DNA of 52,375 nt, from the NCBI GenBank assembly GCA_024404095.1, contig JAKSQO010000018.1, positions 1 to 52,375 of the forward strand, read 5' to 3'. Position numbers and translations under genes: made by a program. Positions 1-9,100 of the stretch are shown one piece after another. How positions within the stretch are numbered: position 1 is the stretch's first letter; every line of letters begins with the position of its first letter. The DNA comes from Clostridia bacterium (lineage in GTDB: Bacteria; Bacillota; Clostridia; Oscillospirales; Acutalibacteraceae). Under the pieces are notes generated by a model. The model saw only the letters and a list, made by a program, of their open reading frames with translations, ran no database searches and was not told the origin of the DNA.

Positions 1-36
1 GCATGTGCAGTTGCAGTTGAAGAGGCAAGCAAATAA
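1..36 (+). CDS. 3' end of an upstream gene (partial)
   Basis: Frame 1 reads about eleven residues (ending VEEASK) to a TAA stop at 34-36, and a strong terminator follows 22 bases later. This fits the last codons of a gene that begins outside the window. Too little is present to identify the product. Confidence 0.5.
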   Translation, partial: ACAVAVEEASK

Positions 37-58
37 GCACAGGCTTTATAAATAATTC

Positions 59-94
59 AAGACACATTGCAGGATTCTGTAATGTGTCTTTTTC
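59..94 (+). terminator. Intrinsic terminator of the upstream gene
   Basis: AAGACACATT pairs perfectly with AATGTGTCTT, with an inner CAG/CTG extension around a short loop, and a T-run follows at 89-93. It separates the partial upstream gene from the minus-strand regulator. Confidence 0.85.
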
Positions 95-107
95 TGTTAT
101 AATCAAT

Positions 108-338
108 TTAATTCTCTTTGAAAATCTCGTCATATGAAACATCAAGGATTTTTTTAATCATCATTATTTCATCAGGATACAAATGTCGCTGACCGACCTT
201 GATTTTAGCGATTGCGCTTCTTGTTATGTCACAGCCGTTGACCTGAAGCTTAGCCGCAAGCACATCCTGAGTTATATTTCTTTCTTCTCTCAGCTGTCGG
301 GTGTTTTGCCCTATCATTTTTTCAATTATTATATTCAT
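108..338 (-). CDS. Small XRE-family helix-turn-helix regulator
   Basis: A 76-residue protein that is almost only a Cro/CI-type helix-turn-helix: RQLREERNITQ, then LAAKL, then the recognition segment ITRSAIAKIKVGQR, ending DVSYDEIFKEN. It is expected to be a DNA-binding repressor in the cytoplasm; its target is unknown. The longest frame opens with a GTG at 356, but the ATG at 338 has AAAGGG at a good distance, so that start is preferred. It has no operon partner, being between a plus-strand terminator and a plus-strand membrane protein gene. Confidence 0.8.
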   Translation of the reverse strand: MNIIIEKMIGQNTRQLREERNITQDVLAAKLQVNGCDITRSAIAKIKVGQRHLYPDEIMMIKKILDVSYDEIFKEN

Positions 339-483
339 ACCGCTACCCTTTTGCACTTATATTAGAACAAATTCTGATTAGATTATAGAGGTATGCGTTA
401 TCATTTTTGCACCTGTATAATTGCAAAATAACCAAATCACCCTATTCTGTTTTGTTATTATCTCCAAAGTTTCGTGATATATA

Positions 484-512
484 TTGCATTTTGGTTTTAT
501 AAGCATTAGAAT
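484..512 (+). promoter_or_regulatory. Promoter for the membrane protein at 590
   Basis: TTGCAT, 17-base spacer, TAGAAT, about 75 bases before the start codon. The rest of the 339-589 gap is AT-rich with nothing else I can name. Confidence 0.5.
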
Positions 513-589
513 GTCAATAAGAGTAAATTAAACATAAAAAGTTTTTTGTAAGAAATCATAATTTCAAAGACAAAATAATAGAGGAAAAA

Positions 590-1234
590 ATGAAAAATAA
601 ATACATCAAAAATGCGTTACTGGTGATTTTATCTGTACTTCTCGCCTTTTTATCTTTTTTCAGTTTTGTACTGATAAAAACCGATAACTATATCTATTCT
701 GCGGATAAGAACCATGATGCCCGAAGTGTTGTTGAACACCATACTGATTTCAATAATTTTTGTGCTTCGGTTGAAAAGAAAAACGATGCAAGCAACAAAA
801 AGCTGATGTCAGTTATTGAAAGTCAGAAATTCAGCGCAGAAAACAAATTTGCGGGCACGCTCGATTTATTGTTCAACTGCACGAAAAAGAATTACATCAA
901 CACATATTATGCAGACGGAAACGGCGGCATAGATATCTATATTGCAAACGGCAAAATAATTATGGTTCGTGACGGATATAATCCTAAATGCAAATTTCAG
1001 ACCGGTCATTACAGTATGGAGGTCTACAAATCAGACGATACAGTAAGCGAAACATCATCAGATTTTCAATATGATGACCAGAATGAATATTACTGCGATA
1101 ATTATCACGAACTGTCCGCCTTTTACCATCTTGAAGTAGCGTGGTATATTGCCGTTATCGTTCTATGCGTTATTATATTCGTTCTGATTAAGCTTGGCAT
1201 TATGGCTTACAGAAAAGTAGATCGTATTATATAA
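590..1234 (+). CDS. Two-span membrane protein of unknown function
   Basis: 214 residues. There is an N-terminal hydrophobic segment (about residues 8-30) and a second near the C terminus (about 182-205), leaving a polar middle domain of roughly 150 residues probably outside the membrane and a short basic tail (YRKVDRII). AGAGG precedes the ATG. I recognise no family. It lies just upstream of a broken secreted LRR protein gene and could have been co-transcribed with it (19 bases to that gene's remnant start). A cell-surface role is inference only. Confidence 0.7.
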   Translation: MKNKYIKNALLVILSVLLAFLSFFSFVLIKTDNYIYSADKNHDARSVVEHHTDFNNFCASVEKKNDASNKKLMSVIESQKFSAENKFAGTLDLLFNCTKKNYINTYYADGNGGIDIYIANGKIIMVRDGYNPKCKFQTGHYSMEVYKSDDTVSETSSDFQYDDQNEYYCDNYHELSAFYHLEVAWYIAVIVLCVIIFVLIKLGIMAYRKVDRII

Positions 1235-1253
1235 ATAACTTGAGGTGATTACT

Positions 1254-2052
1254 ATATCAAAAAAGATTACAGCAATTTTTCTTTCGTTGATTTTGTGATT
1301 TGTGCTTTCCCCTGCTCCGTGGCATTTGCAACGGACAGCTTCAGCGGAACGTGCGGTCAGAACGCAACCTTCACCATCAACCCCGATACAGGTGTTACTG
1401 TTGTCAGCGGTAAGGGTGAGGTTGAAGTAAACGAAATTGCCGACCTTAAGAGCTTCTGCGAAGCAACAATTTTTGAAGCTGAGCCATCTTTAAGAAACAA
1501 TATTAAATATATTTACAACGGCAAGCTTATTACCGACCTTGTTGTTCCCGAGGGTACGAAATCAATCGGCGAGGGTACATTCGCATACAATCAGTACGTA
1601 ACAAGCGTTACTCTCCCCAAGAATACAGAGACATATGTAAGCCCCGACGCATTCACAGGATGCAAGAATCTTAAGCAGGTTACTTTCCAAAATCCGTATT
1701 CTTTCGCAGATGATGAATCGTTTTAGGCTGTTCAGCTCTTACCGATTTCTATTACTGCGGAACAGAGGAACAGCTTGAGGAAACCATGGACTACGGTATC
1801 CCCGACAGAACACTCTACAATGCGAAAATTCACTTTGTCGAGCCTCAGGCAGGCAAGACATCCGAGGTCACTTTCACACCTGCAAAGAGCATAATCAACA
1901 CATACAGTATTCGAGTTGATGACAGAACATCAATGCTTCAGTTTATTGAGCTTGACAAGGGTAACGGAACAGGCGCAAGAACGGCAACCGTAAGAATTCT
2001 CGATGCTTATGGCTGGAAAGATGTCGGCAAGCTTGAATATTCAATTAAGTAA
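1254..2052 (+). pseudogene. Broken BspA-like leucine-rich-repeat secreted protein
   Basis: A GAGGTG site at 1242 is followed by ATA instead of ATG at 1254, then codons for a signal-peptide-like stretch (KKITAIFLSLIL) that hits TGA at 1296. The frame continues shifted from about 1295 with a signal-peptide end (CSVAFA) and an LRR_5-type body (VTLPKN, AFTGCKNLKQVTF). At 1726 it stops; adding one T to the TTTT run near 1722 restores the repeat motif ESFLGCSALTDFYYCGTEEQ and joins it to the frame that runs to 2052. So there are two frameshifts and a lost start. The intact parent would be a surface adhesin-type protein of about 260 residues. Sequencing error in the homopolymer cannot be excluded for the second shift. 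Confidence 0.75.
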
Positions 2053-2056
2053 CACA

Positions 2057-2086
2057 AAAGGGTCTGCGCTAAATGCGACAGACCCT
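2057..2086 (+). terminator. Hairpin terminator after the LRR pseudogene
   Basis: AAGGGTCTG and CAGACCCTT pair with an inner GC/GCG extension; the following tract (TCTCTACTTT) is only moderately T-rich. Confidence 0.6.
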
Positions 2087-2152
2087 TCTCTACTTTACGT
2101 AGGTTGTGTTTTATAAACCATGTGATATACTGATTGCAAAGGAGGAATTTCT

Positions 2153-2737
2153 ATGAACAGTTATGTTACAGGTTCGATTATAAAAAAACTGCGTGAAGAG
2201 AAGAATATGACACAGGCGGTGCTTGCCGAAAAGCTGAACATCAGCGACAAAACCGTTTCTAAATGGGAAACAGGCAAGGGTTATCCCGATATCACTCTGC
2301 TTGAACCGCTCGCAGAATCGCTCGGTGTTTCCGTTGTCGAACTGCTCTCGGGCAACGATATCACAAACCGAAATCGCAGTTTTAATATGAAACGTTCGTT
2401 GTTCTATGTCTGCCCTATCTGCGGAAACGTGATTTTTGCCACAGGTGAAGCTGTGATATGCTGCTGTGGTCTGACCCTGCCCCCTGTTGAAGCTGAGACA
2501 ACAGACAAGGCGCATACAATCAATGTTGAAGTTATTGAGGACGAGTATTATGTCACCGTCAGCCACGAGATGAGCAAGGAGCATTACATCTCTTTCTTCG
2601 CCGCTGTTACAGATAACGGAGTGATGATAACCAAAATGTACCCCGAGCAATATGCCGAAGCCCGGTTTAAAATCAACCGTACGCACGCTATTTATGCATT
2701 CTGCAACAAACATGGATTATTCAAGGTTGCTGTCTAA
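2153..2737 (+). CDS. XRE regulator with desulfoferrodoxin-like C-terminal domain
   Basis: 194 residues. Residues about 8-65 form a helix-turn-helix (LREEKNMTQ, ISDKTVSKWETGKGYPD). The rest starts with a metal-site-like segment YVCPICGNVIF and CCCGL, followed by a beta-type domain containing HEMSKEHYISFF, which resembles the desulfoferrodoxin/superoxide reductase fold. A redox- or metal-sensing transcription factor is the natural inference. AAAGGAGG lies well before the ATG, and a possible promoter (TTGTGT, 16, TATACT) at 2104-2131 sits upstream. It stands alone between terminators, suggesting autoregulation or a distant target. Confidence 0.8.
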   Translation: MNSYVTGSIIKKLREEKNMTQAVLAEKLNISDKTVSKWETGKGYPDITLLEPLAESLGVSVVELLSGNDITNRNRSFNMKRSLFYVCPICGNVIFATGEAVICCCGLTLPPVEAETTDKAHTINVEVIEDEYYVTVSHEMSKEHYISFFAAVTDNGVMITKMYPEQYAEARFKINRTHAIYAFCNKHGLFKVAV

Positions 2738-2744
2738 AAAGCAA

Positions 2745-2776
2745 AACGGAGCTGAAACCAGCTCCGTTAATTTTTT
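2745..2776 (+). terminator. Bidirectional terminator between regulator and aro operon
   Basis: AACGGAGCTG pairs with CAGCTCCGTT around AAAC. T-rich tracts lie on both sides (TAATTTTTT on plus, TTTTGCTTTTT on minus), so it can end both this gene and the converging aro operon. Confidence 0.85.
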
Positions 2777-2779
2777 CTT

Positions 2780-3808
2780 TTACAGCAAATCTGCAAGCTC
2801 GAGAATAAGCTTCTCTGTCTTTTCCCATCCGAGACACGGGTCGGTGATTGACTGACCGTAAACATCGCCCGACAGCTTCTGGCATCCGTCCTCGATATAT
2901 GACTCAATCATAAGTCCCTTTACAAGCTTTCTGATATCCTCGGAATGGTGCATACTGTGAACAATTTCCTTTGCAATTCTCGGCTGTTCATCCCACTTTT
3001 TGCCCGAGTTTGCGTGGTTTGTATCTACAATAACACCCGGATTCGCAAGTCCGCTCTTGATATAATACTCGTTAAGAAGCTGGAGATCCTCATAGTGGTA
3101 GTTCGGTACTGAACGTCCGTACTGGTTAGCCGAACCACGGAGAATTGCGTGAGCCATCGGATTGCCGTGGCTCTCAACCTCCCACTTTGAATATACAAAA
3201 GTATGTGAATGCTGAGCCGCTGTGATTGCGTTTATCATAATTGAAAGGTCGCCGCCTGTGGGATTTTTCATGCCGACAGGAACGTCAAGTCCGCTCGCAG
3301 TAAGTCTGTGCTGCTGATTTTCAACGCTTCGTGCACCGACTGCCACATAAGAAAGGATGTCAGAAAGGTACTGATGATTTTCGGGATAAAGCATCTCGTC
3401 CGCACAGGAGAAGCCTGTCTGTTCAAGTGCTTTCATATGAAGCTTTCTGATTGCGATAACGCCCTTGAGCATATCGGGGTTGCTGTTCGGGTCGGGCTGA
3501 TGAAGCATACCCTTGTAGCCATCACCTGTTGTACGCGGCTTATTTGTATAGATTCTCGGAACAATGAGAATCTTGTCCTTAACCTTTTCTCTTACCTCCG
3601 CAAGACGTCCGATGTAATCAAGCACAGCATCCTCACGGTCTGCTGAGCAAGGACCGATAACAAGAACAAACTTATCACTCTCGCCGAGGAAAACCTTGTG
3701 AAGCTCCTCGTCATTTTTCTTTTTCTGCTCATTCAGCTCAGTTGAGAGCGGATACATTTCCTTGACTACCCTCGATGTCGGCAGCTCTCTTTTGAAATCC
3801 ATATTCAT
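2780..3808 (-). CDS. aroF: 3-deoxy-7-phosphoheptulonate (DAHP) synthase, class I
   Basis: 342 residues, the usual length of the short class I enzyme that condenses phosphoenolpyruvate and erythrose 4-phosphate, the first step to chorismate. Visible motifs are VIGPCSA, PRIYTNKPRTTG, VGMKNPTGGD and RGSANQYGRS, and the late metal-site region VDTNHANSGK. There is no ACT or chorismate mutase extension, so feedback control, if any, is within the barrel. Last gene of the operon. The ATG at 3817 abuts the AGAAGG site directly; the ATG at 3808 is nine bases from it and is preferred. aroF/aroG naming is by activity only. Confidence 0.95.
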   Translation of the reverse strand: MNMDFKRELPTSRVVKEMYPLSTELNEQKKKNDEELHKVFLGESDKFVLVIGPCSADREDAVLDYIGRLAEVREKVKDKILIVPRIYTNKPRTTGDGYKGMLHQPDPNSNPDMLKGVIAIRKLHMKALEQTGFSCADEMLYPENHQYLSDILSYVAVGARSVENQQHRLTASGLDVPVGMKNPTGGDLSIMINAITAAQHSHTFVYSKWEVESHGNPMAHAILRGSANQYGRSVPNYHYEDLQLLNEYYIKSGLANPGVIVDTNHANSGKKWDEQPRIAKEIVHSMHHSEDIRKLVKGLMIESYIEDGCQKLSGDVYGQSITDPCLGWEKTEKLILELADLL

Positions 3809-3809
3809 G

Positions 3810-4676
3810 TCAATCATCCTTCTTTATATCGAATTTTTCTCTCTGTTTTGTGGAATTGCGCATCATCTCACGCATTTCTTCGGCGTTGCCGTTCATTATA
3901 TATTCTTTCAGCTTTTTAAACTGCGTTTCAAAGCATTCCATCTGTGCAACCAAATCATCCTTATTTAGCAAGAACAGCTCAGTCCACATCACTTCATTGA
4001 TTTTTGCAATTCTTGTCAGGTCTCTGAATGAATCGCCTGTGTATTCCGAAAAGCTGTCCGACTCTCTGCAAGTCATCAGCGATACCGCTATGCAATGGGT
4101 CAGCTGTGAAAGGAAGCCTATCATTTCATCGTGTTTTTCAGGCGAAAGTGTTGTAACGCATCTGAATCCGAGTATATGTCCGATCTGAGAACACGTTTCA
4201 ATTGCCGCTTCCGTATTTTTTTCTGTCGGTGTAACAATGTAGTTTGCGCTCTTAAATATGTCCTTATCCGCAAACTCAATACCGCTCTTTTCACGTCCTG
4301 CCATCGGATGTGCTCCGATGAATTCGAGGTCATCCCTCAGAAGTGCCTGCAAATCGTAAATAAAACAACGCTTAACACCTGTTGTATCTGTAAGCAATGC
4401 ATTCTTTTTGATGTACTGCTGATGTTTCTTTATCCATTCAATAAAGGTATGGGGGTAAAGTGCGGAAATTATCAAATCGAACTGACCGATGTATTCGCCG
4501 TCGTCCGTTGTTCTGCCGTGAGTTATCCAGCCCTTTTGCAGAGCATACTCAACGCTTTCCTGATTTATGTCGATTCCGCCGACTTCGTACCCTTTTTCCG
4601 AAAGAGCCCACGCATAGCTTCCGCCGATAAGTCCGAGGCCGACAATAAGAATTTTTGTATTCGCATCAATCCTCAT
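3810..4676 (-). CDS. tyrA: Prephenate dehydrogenase
   Basis: 288 residues; oxidative decarboxylation of prephenate to 4-hydroxyphenylpyruvate on the way to tyrosine. The N terminus has the NAD(P) Rossmann motif GLGLIGGS (about residues 13-20) and the family signature HPMAGREKSG follows near residue 122. The C-terminal helical domain is present, but there is no ACT domain as found in Bacillus-type TyrA, so tyrosine control would have to be at the gene level or within the catalytic core. GGAGGT lies five bases before ATG, inside the 3' end of aroA, which it overlaps by 11 bases. Confidence 0.95.
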   Translation of the reverse strand: MRIDANTKILIVGLGLIGGSYAWALSEKGYEVGGIDINQESVEYALQKGWITHGRTTDDGEYIGQFDLIISALYPHTFIEWIKKHQQYIKKNALLTDTTGVKRCFIYDLQALLRDDLEFIGAHPMAGREKSGIEFADKDIFKSANYIVTPTEKNTEAAIETCSQIGHILGFRCVTTLSPEKHDEMIGFLSQLTHCIAVSLMTCRESDSFSEYTGDSFRDLTRIAKINEVMWTELFLLNKDDLVAQMECFETQFKKLKEYIMNGNAEEMREMMRNSTKQREKFDIKKDD

Positions 4677-5868
4677 AGATTACCTCCAGTCCCAGCAGCT
4701 GAAGCTGTGAAAAATAATCGGGCTGGCTTTTTCTGACTGCCTGCGCTTCATCAACCGTTCCGCCCGTAAGGCTCATAAGCACGCTGAGTGCCATAACAAT
4801 TCTGTGGTCATTGTGACCGCTGAGAGTTACATCGGGTTTTCTCAGCTCACCGCCCAAAACGGTCACTCTGTTTTCCTCAACCCGCACTCTGATTCCGAAT
4901 TTTGCAAGCTCCTGCGCCATAGCCGAAGCTCTGTCACTTTCCTTGATTTTAAGTCGCTTTGTACCGTTGAACACAGCTCCGTGCTTCGCCGCCGCAACTG
5001 CAAATAGTACGGGGCCGAGGTCGGGACAATCCGAAATATCAATAACAGGCTTTTCGTTTTCAAGCTCGTTAAAAAGCTGAACACAAGCCATATCACCCTG
5101 AAGACTGTTCATATTAAGTCCTGTTACTTCAACATTTCCGCCGACTGCATTAAGCGCATAGTAAAATGCCGCGTTTGACCAGTCACCCTCAACCGAAATA
5201 TTCATCGGCTTGTAGCTCTGACCACCCTCAATTCTGAACTGCGTATCAGATATTCTGTCAACCGCAACTCCGAAAAGCGACATAACCTCAATCGTAATAT
5301 CAATATATTTACGGCTTTCAACAGGAGGAATAATCTCCAGAGTGCTTGACTTTTCCAAAAGCGGAAGAGCCAGAAGCAGGCCGCTTATATACTGACTGCT
5401 GACATTTCCCCGCACACTATAATAACCCTCGCTGAGCCTGCCGTCAAGCATTATTTCATCTGATGTTTTATTAAAGCTGACGGATTTCAGAGCCTGCTCA
5501 TATATTCCGATACCACGCTCGATAAGACGCTCTGAGCCTGTAAAACAAGCCTTGCCGCCATCAAGCATCGCAAGCGGAATAAAAAATCTCAACGTGCTTC
5601 CGCTTTCACGGCACGGATATATTTTTGTCTTATCCGAATGTCTGATTCCGCCGTCAATATAAACCGTATCACCGTCAACGCTGTATTCAGCACCGAGTGC
5701 GCTGATACAATCGAGTGTTGCAAGCATATCCTCGCTCTGCGACACACCTCTGACACAGCTCCTGCCCTCTGCAAGAGCGGCGCAGATAATCATTCGATGC
5801 GCAAAGCTTTTTGACGGAGGTGCTGAAGCTCTGCCGACAGCTCTGCCGGGGTTAATTGTTACTTTCAT
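4666..5868 (-). CDS. aroA: 3-phosphoshikimate 1-carboxyvinyltransferase (EPSP synthase)
   Basis: 400 residues. It transfers the enolpyruvyl group of PEP to shikimate 3-phosphate. Motifs include the N-terminal PPSKSFAHR substrate loop, RESGSTLRF (usually GNAGTxxR), SSQYISGLLLALP, and the late KESDRASAMAQEL and DHRIVMALSV segments. The variant loop (ESGSTLRF) is typical of class II-like enzymes in Firmicutes. A longer frame reaches 5919, but homology begins at MKVTINPG and AAAGGA lies upstream of that ATG. It overlaps aroC by 17 bases, so translation is coupled. Confidence 0.95.
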   Translation of the reverse strand: MKVTINPGRAVGRASAPPSKSFAHRMIICAALAEGRSCVRGVSQSEDMLATLDCISALGAEYSVDGDTVYIDGGIRHSDKTKIYPCRESGSTLRFFIPLAMLDGGKACFTGSERLIERGIGIYEQALKSVSFNKTSDEIMLDGRLSEGYYSVRGNVSSQYISGLLLALPLLEKSSTLEIIPPVESRKYIDITIEVMSLFGVAVDRISDTQFRIEGGQSYKPMNISVEGDWSNAAFYYALNAVGGNVEVTGLNMNSLQGDMACVQLFNELENEKPVIDISDCPDLGPVLFAVAAAKHGAVFNGTKRLKIKESDRASAMAQELAKFGIRVRVEENRVTVLGGELRKPDVTLSGHNDHRIVMALSVLMSLTGGTVDEAQAVRKSQPDYFSQLQLLGLEVIYED

Positions 5869-6967
5869 CTGTGTTACGTCCTTTGTTGACAATGTAATCC
5901 GTGCCGTATCGTTTCGCAAGCATATCGCAGATTGCGATAGCCGTAACGCTGTCGATAACGGAGCAGATTCGTCTGATTATCGCAGGGTCGTGTCTGCCGT
6001 GGATAGTAATATCCGTATTTTCATTCTTTATGAAATCAACGGTTTTCTGTTCCTTTGAAATTGACGGAGTGGGTTTGACGGCACATTGAAAGACAACAGG
6101 CATACCGTTTGTAATGCCGCCGTTGATTCCGCCGTTATTATTGGTTTCGGTTATAACCCTTCCGTCTTCAAATCGCATTGTATCGTTATACTCGCTGCCC
6201 ATTAAGTCCGCACCGCTGAAGCCTGCACCAAACTCAACGCCTTTGATTCCGCCGAGGCTGAACAGAATGTGCGAAATTGTGCTTTCAACCGAATCAAACC
6301 ACGGCTCTCCGAGACCTGCATCAAGTCCGCAGACTGCGGTCTGTGTAATTCCGCCGACGCTGTCCCCTGCTCCCCGTGCGCTCATAACTGCGCTGTTGAT
6401 TTTTTCGCCGACACCCTCCCCGAGTACGGGAGGCATCCTGTCCTTAAGAAGTCTGATATCCTCAGGCAGATTTTCAAAAGCTCTGTCGCTGACACCGCCG
6501 CATCTGAGAATATGCGTGCCGATTGAAATTCCGATTTTTTCAAGTGCGGGAATAAGTATTCCGCCTGCGGCAACAAGCGCAGCTGTAATACGTCCCGAAA
6601 AATGCCCTCCGCCACGGTAATCCTCATAGCCGTGATATTTGCAGTAAGCCGCATAGTCCGCGTGTGACGGTCTTGCCGCACCGTAGTTGTAATCACTGCT
6701 TTTTGTATTTTCATTCGGTATCACAATACTGATTGGTGTTCCTGTTGTACGACCCTCAAACACACCGCTGAGAATCTGAAATTCATCCTTTTCACATCTT
6801 GGTGTATCAAGCTTCGCCGAGGGTCTGCGTTTTGCAAGATAATTATTTATTTCATCCCCGCTCACCTCAACTCCGGGAGCAAGTCCGTCAATCACTATGC
6901 CGACAGCTGAGCCGTGACTTTCACCCCACAGGGTTACTGCCACGCTTTCTCCGAAACTGTTTTTCAT
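5852..6967 (-). CDS. aroC: Chorismate synthase
   Basis: 371 residues, normal length. It makes chorismate from EPSP using reduced flavin. Signature segments are GESHG near the N terminus, RRPSAKLDTPRCEKD, TGTPISI, RPSHADYAAYCKYHGYEDYR, GGGHFSGRITA and NGGINGGITNGMP. GGAAGAGG sits three bases before the ATG, within the last codons of aroB, which it overlaps by 47 bases. That unusually long overlap supports tight coupling inside the operon. Confidence 0.97.
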   Translation of the reverse strand: MKNSFGESVAVTLWGESHGSAVGIVIDGLAPGVEVSGDEINNYLAKRRPSAKLDTPRCEKDEFQILSGVFEGRTTGTPISIVIPNENTKSSDYNYGAARPSHADYAAYCKYHGYEDYRGGGHFSGRITAALVAAGGILIPALEKIGISIGTHILRCGGVSDRAFENLPEDIRLLKDRMPPVLGEGVGEKINSAVMSARGAGDSVGGITQTAVCGLDAGLGEPWFDSVESTISHILFSLGGIKGVEFGAGFSGADLMGSEYNDTMRFEDGRVITETNNNGGINGGITNGMPVVFQCAVKPTPSISKEQKTVDFIKNENTDITIHGRHDPAIIRRICSVIDSVTAIAICDMLAKRYGTDYIVNKGRNTDESNN

Positions 6968-7970
6968 ATGCCTCTTCCATTCTTTCTATTATTTCTTTCG
7001 GTGCCATGTTCACAAATCTGAACTTCCCGATTTCATCAACAAATACCGCCTGAACAAATCCGCTCTGACGCTTTTTGTCGAGCATAATCGCATCAAAAAG
7101 GCGGTCGACATTGCCTGTGAAGCAGGTCGGAAGTCCGTATTTTTTAAGCACCTTAATAAGTCTCAGTCTTACCTCATCGCCGCACATTGGTATCATACCC
7201 ATTGCGACACATTCGCCGTGAAGAAATTCACCCTTGTAATAGCTCTCAATTGCGTGTCCTGTTGTGTGTCCGAAATTCAGAACCTTTCTCAGACCGTTTT
7301 CCTTCGGGTCATTCTCAACAACGTCCTTCTTTATTTTGAGAGAACGTATAATAATCTCGGGCAAATCCTCCGCAAGATTTCGGCTGTTTTCTATCATTTC
7401 AAAAAGCTCGCTGTCAGACGTTGCCGCCATTTTGATTGCCTCCGCAAGTCCTGCGCGAATCTGTCTTTTGTCAAGTGTGTTAAGCACCTTCGGGTCAATG
7501 ATTACCTTTTTCGGCTGATAGAACGATCCGACTGCATTTTTAATTCTCTCAAAATTTATCGCCGTTTTGCCTCCGATTGAAGAATCAATCTGAGAAAGAA
7601 GCGTAGTCGGTATGTTGTAAAAATCAATGCCTCGCATATAGCACGATGCGGCAAAGCCGCTCAGGTCTCCTACAACACCGCCGCCGACGGCAACTACACA
7701 ATCCCCTCTCGTAAAGCCGCCGTGAACCATTGCGGAAAGCAGTTCTCCGTAGTATTTCATGCACTTGCTTGCTTCGCCCTGAGGAATTGTATAAACTACT
7801 GCGGTCTTGCATTGCTTTGCAACACGCTGTGCATATTCTTCGGGAACACCGTCATCGGTAACAACAAGAACACGTCTTTTAAGGTCAATCCAGCGCCCGA
7901 CATTGAGAATCGCTCCGTTTTCAATAACAATATCATAACTCTGTTTCTCAAGATTTACCGAAAGCAGCAT
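6921..7970 (-). CDS. aroB: 3-dehydroquinate synthase
   Basis: 349 residues; NAD- and Zn-dependent cyclisation of DAHP. Motifs: PQGEASK, VAVGGGVVGDLSGFAAS, IPTTLLSQIDSSIGGKTAIN, and the metal-binding LAEAIKMA, NFGHTTGHAIE and HGECVAMGM segments. The C terminus carries a basic tail (KQFRRKRGS) that arises from the region overlapping aroC. GGGGGAG precedes the ATG by seven bases. Second gene of the operon, 15 bases after pheA. Confidence 0.96.
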   Translation of the reverse strand: MLLSVNLEKQSYDIVIENGAILNVGRWIDLKRRVLVVTDDGVPEEYAQRVAKQCKTAVVYTIPQGEASKCMKYYGELLSAMVHGGFTRGDCVVAVGGGVVGDLSGFAASCYMRGIDFYNIPTTLLSQIDSSIGGKTAINFERIKNAVGSFYQPKKVIIDPKVLNTLDKRQIRAGLAEAIKMAATSDSELFEMIENSRNLAEDLPEIIIRSLKIKKDVVENDPKENGLRKVLNFGHTTGHAIESYYKGEFLHGECVAMGMIPMCGDEVRLRLIKVLKKYGLPTCFTGNVDRLFDAIMLDKKRQSGFVQAVFVDEIGKFRFVNMAPKEIIERMEEAYEKQFRRKRGSNPVG

Positions 7971-7985
7971 TTAACAGCTCCCCCT

Positions 7986-9080
7986 TTATTTTCTGTCACT
8001 GTATGCACCCACAAGCTTAAGCTTGGCACAGACAGCCGACATTTCTCTTAACATATCCTTTCCGTTTTCGTTGTTTATATTGCCTTCCGCTTCAATATAG
8101 AAGAAGTAGCTCCATTGAAGCTCCTTCATCGGACGGCTTCTGAGACTTTTCATATTGTAACCGTGTGCGCCGAGAATATTGAGAATCTGTGCCAGCGCAC
8201 CCGCCTCATTCTTAACGGTGAACACAAGTATGAAGCTGTCGTTGTCATCCTTTGACGATTTTACGGGATTGTTGCGTGAACGGGAGAACGAAGCGAAACG
8301 TGTTGTATTGTTTTTGCTGTCATTTATGCCCGCATCAAGAACCTTTAAGCCGAAAATTTCTGCTGTTTCCTCTGACGCAATAGCTGCAAGTGTGGGATCG
8401 TTTGAATTCTTTACGAACTCTGCCGCTGCCGCTGTATTTGAATAGGCTATTGTCTTAAAGCCGTGACGTTCAATATAATCAGCACATTGTGAGAGTGCCT
8501 GCGGATGGCTGACAACTGTTGTTATTTTTTCCGGCAGGCTGTCAGGTGTTGAGAGAAGATTGTGAACAATCGGAATTTCTACAACCTGATTGATATAAAG
8601 GCCGCCCGAAAAGATTAGATCCATAACCTTGCCGACCTCTCCTGCATAGCTGTTTTCAATCGGAAGAACCGCACAGTCATATTCTCCGTTTTCAACCGCA
8701 TTGTATGCGTGTACGAAATCCGAGAAAGCCTCGGGCTCGACATCGGGGAACATCTTTTTTGAAGCGATGTGTGCGAATGCACCCTTGACACCGCAATATG
8801 ATATCTTTAAGCCTTCAAGCAAACGGCTCTGATAATTACAGGAAAGCTCGATATTATTCTTAAGAAATTCAACGTAATAGGATTCAATCTCCGGGTCCTT
8901 AATATACTTTCTGCATCTGTCAATAAGCTCGTTTTCTCTCGCTTTATCCTTAACCGAAAGACCGTTCACACGCTTATAGTCGGCAACCTTTTCAACCAGC
9001 TTCATCCGCTTTTCAAAAAGCTCTGCCATCTCAGCATCAATTTTTGTGATTTCATTTCTTACTGAAACAAGTTCATCCAT
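7986..9080 (-). CDS. pheA: Bifunctional chorismate mutase / prephenate dehydratase (P-protein)
   Basis: 364 residues in three domains: an AroQ-type chorismate mutase helix bundle (about 1-85, LVSVRNEITKIDAEMAELFEKR region), a prephenate dehydratase domain (about 95-275, with GVKGAFAHIA, LPIENSYAGEV, and the catalytic NTTRF), and a C-terminal ACT domain (FTVKNEAGALAQILNILGAHGYNMKSLRSRP) that in this family binds phenylalanine for feedback inhibition. It makes phenylpyruvate. A longer frame reaches 9122, but the ATG at 9080 matches the family start and has AAAGGA upstream. First gene of the operon. Confidence 0.96.
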   Translation of the reverse strand: MDELVSVRNEITKIDAEMAELFEKRMKLVEKVADYKRVNGLSVKDKARENELIDRCRKYIKDPEIESYYVEFLKNNIELSCNYQSRLLEGLKISYCGVKGAFAHIASKKMFPDVEPEAFSDFVHAYNAVENGEYDCAVLPIENSYAGEVGKVMDLIFSGGLYINQVVEIPIVHNLLSTPDSLPEKITTVVSHPQALSQCADYIERHGFKTIAYSNTAAAAEFVKNSNDPTLAAIASEETAEIFGLKVLDAGINDSKNNTTRFASFSRSRNNPVKSSKDDNDSFILVFTVKNEAGALAQILNILGAHGYNMKSLRSRPMKELQWSYFFYIEAEGNINNENGKDMLREMSAVCAKLKLVGAYSDRK

Positions 9081-9100
9081 AACATTTGTCCTTTCGTGGT

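Noticed and set aside
2111..2713. 200-codon minus-strand frame opposite the XRE/desulfoferrodoxin gene
   Set aside because: No recognisable domain or ribosome site, and the plus frame has both; it is a shadow.
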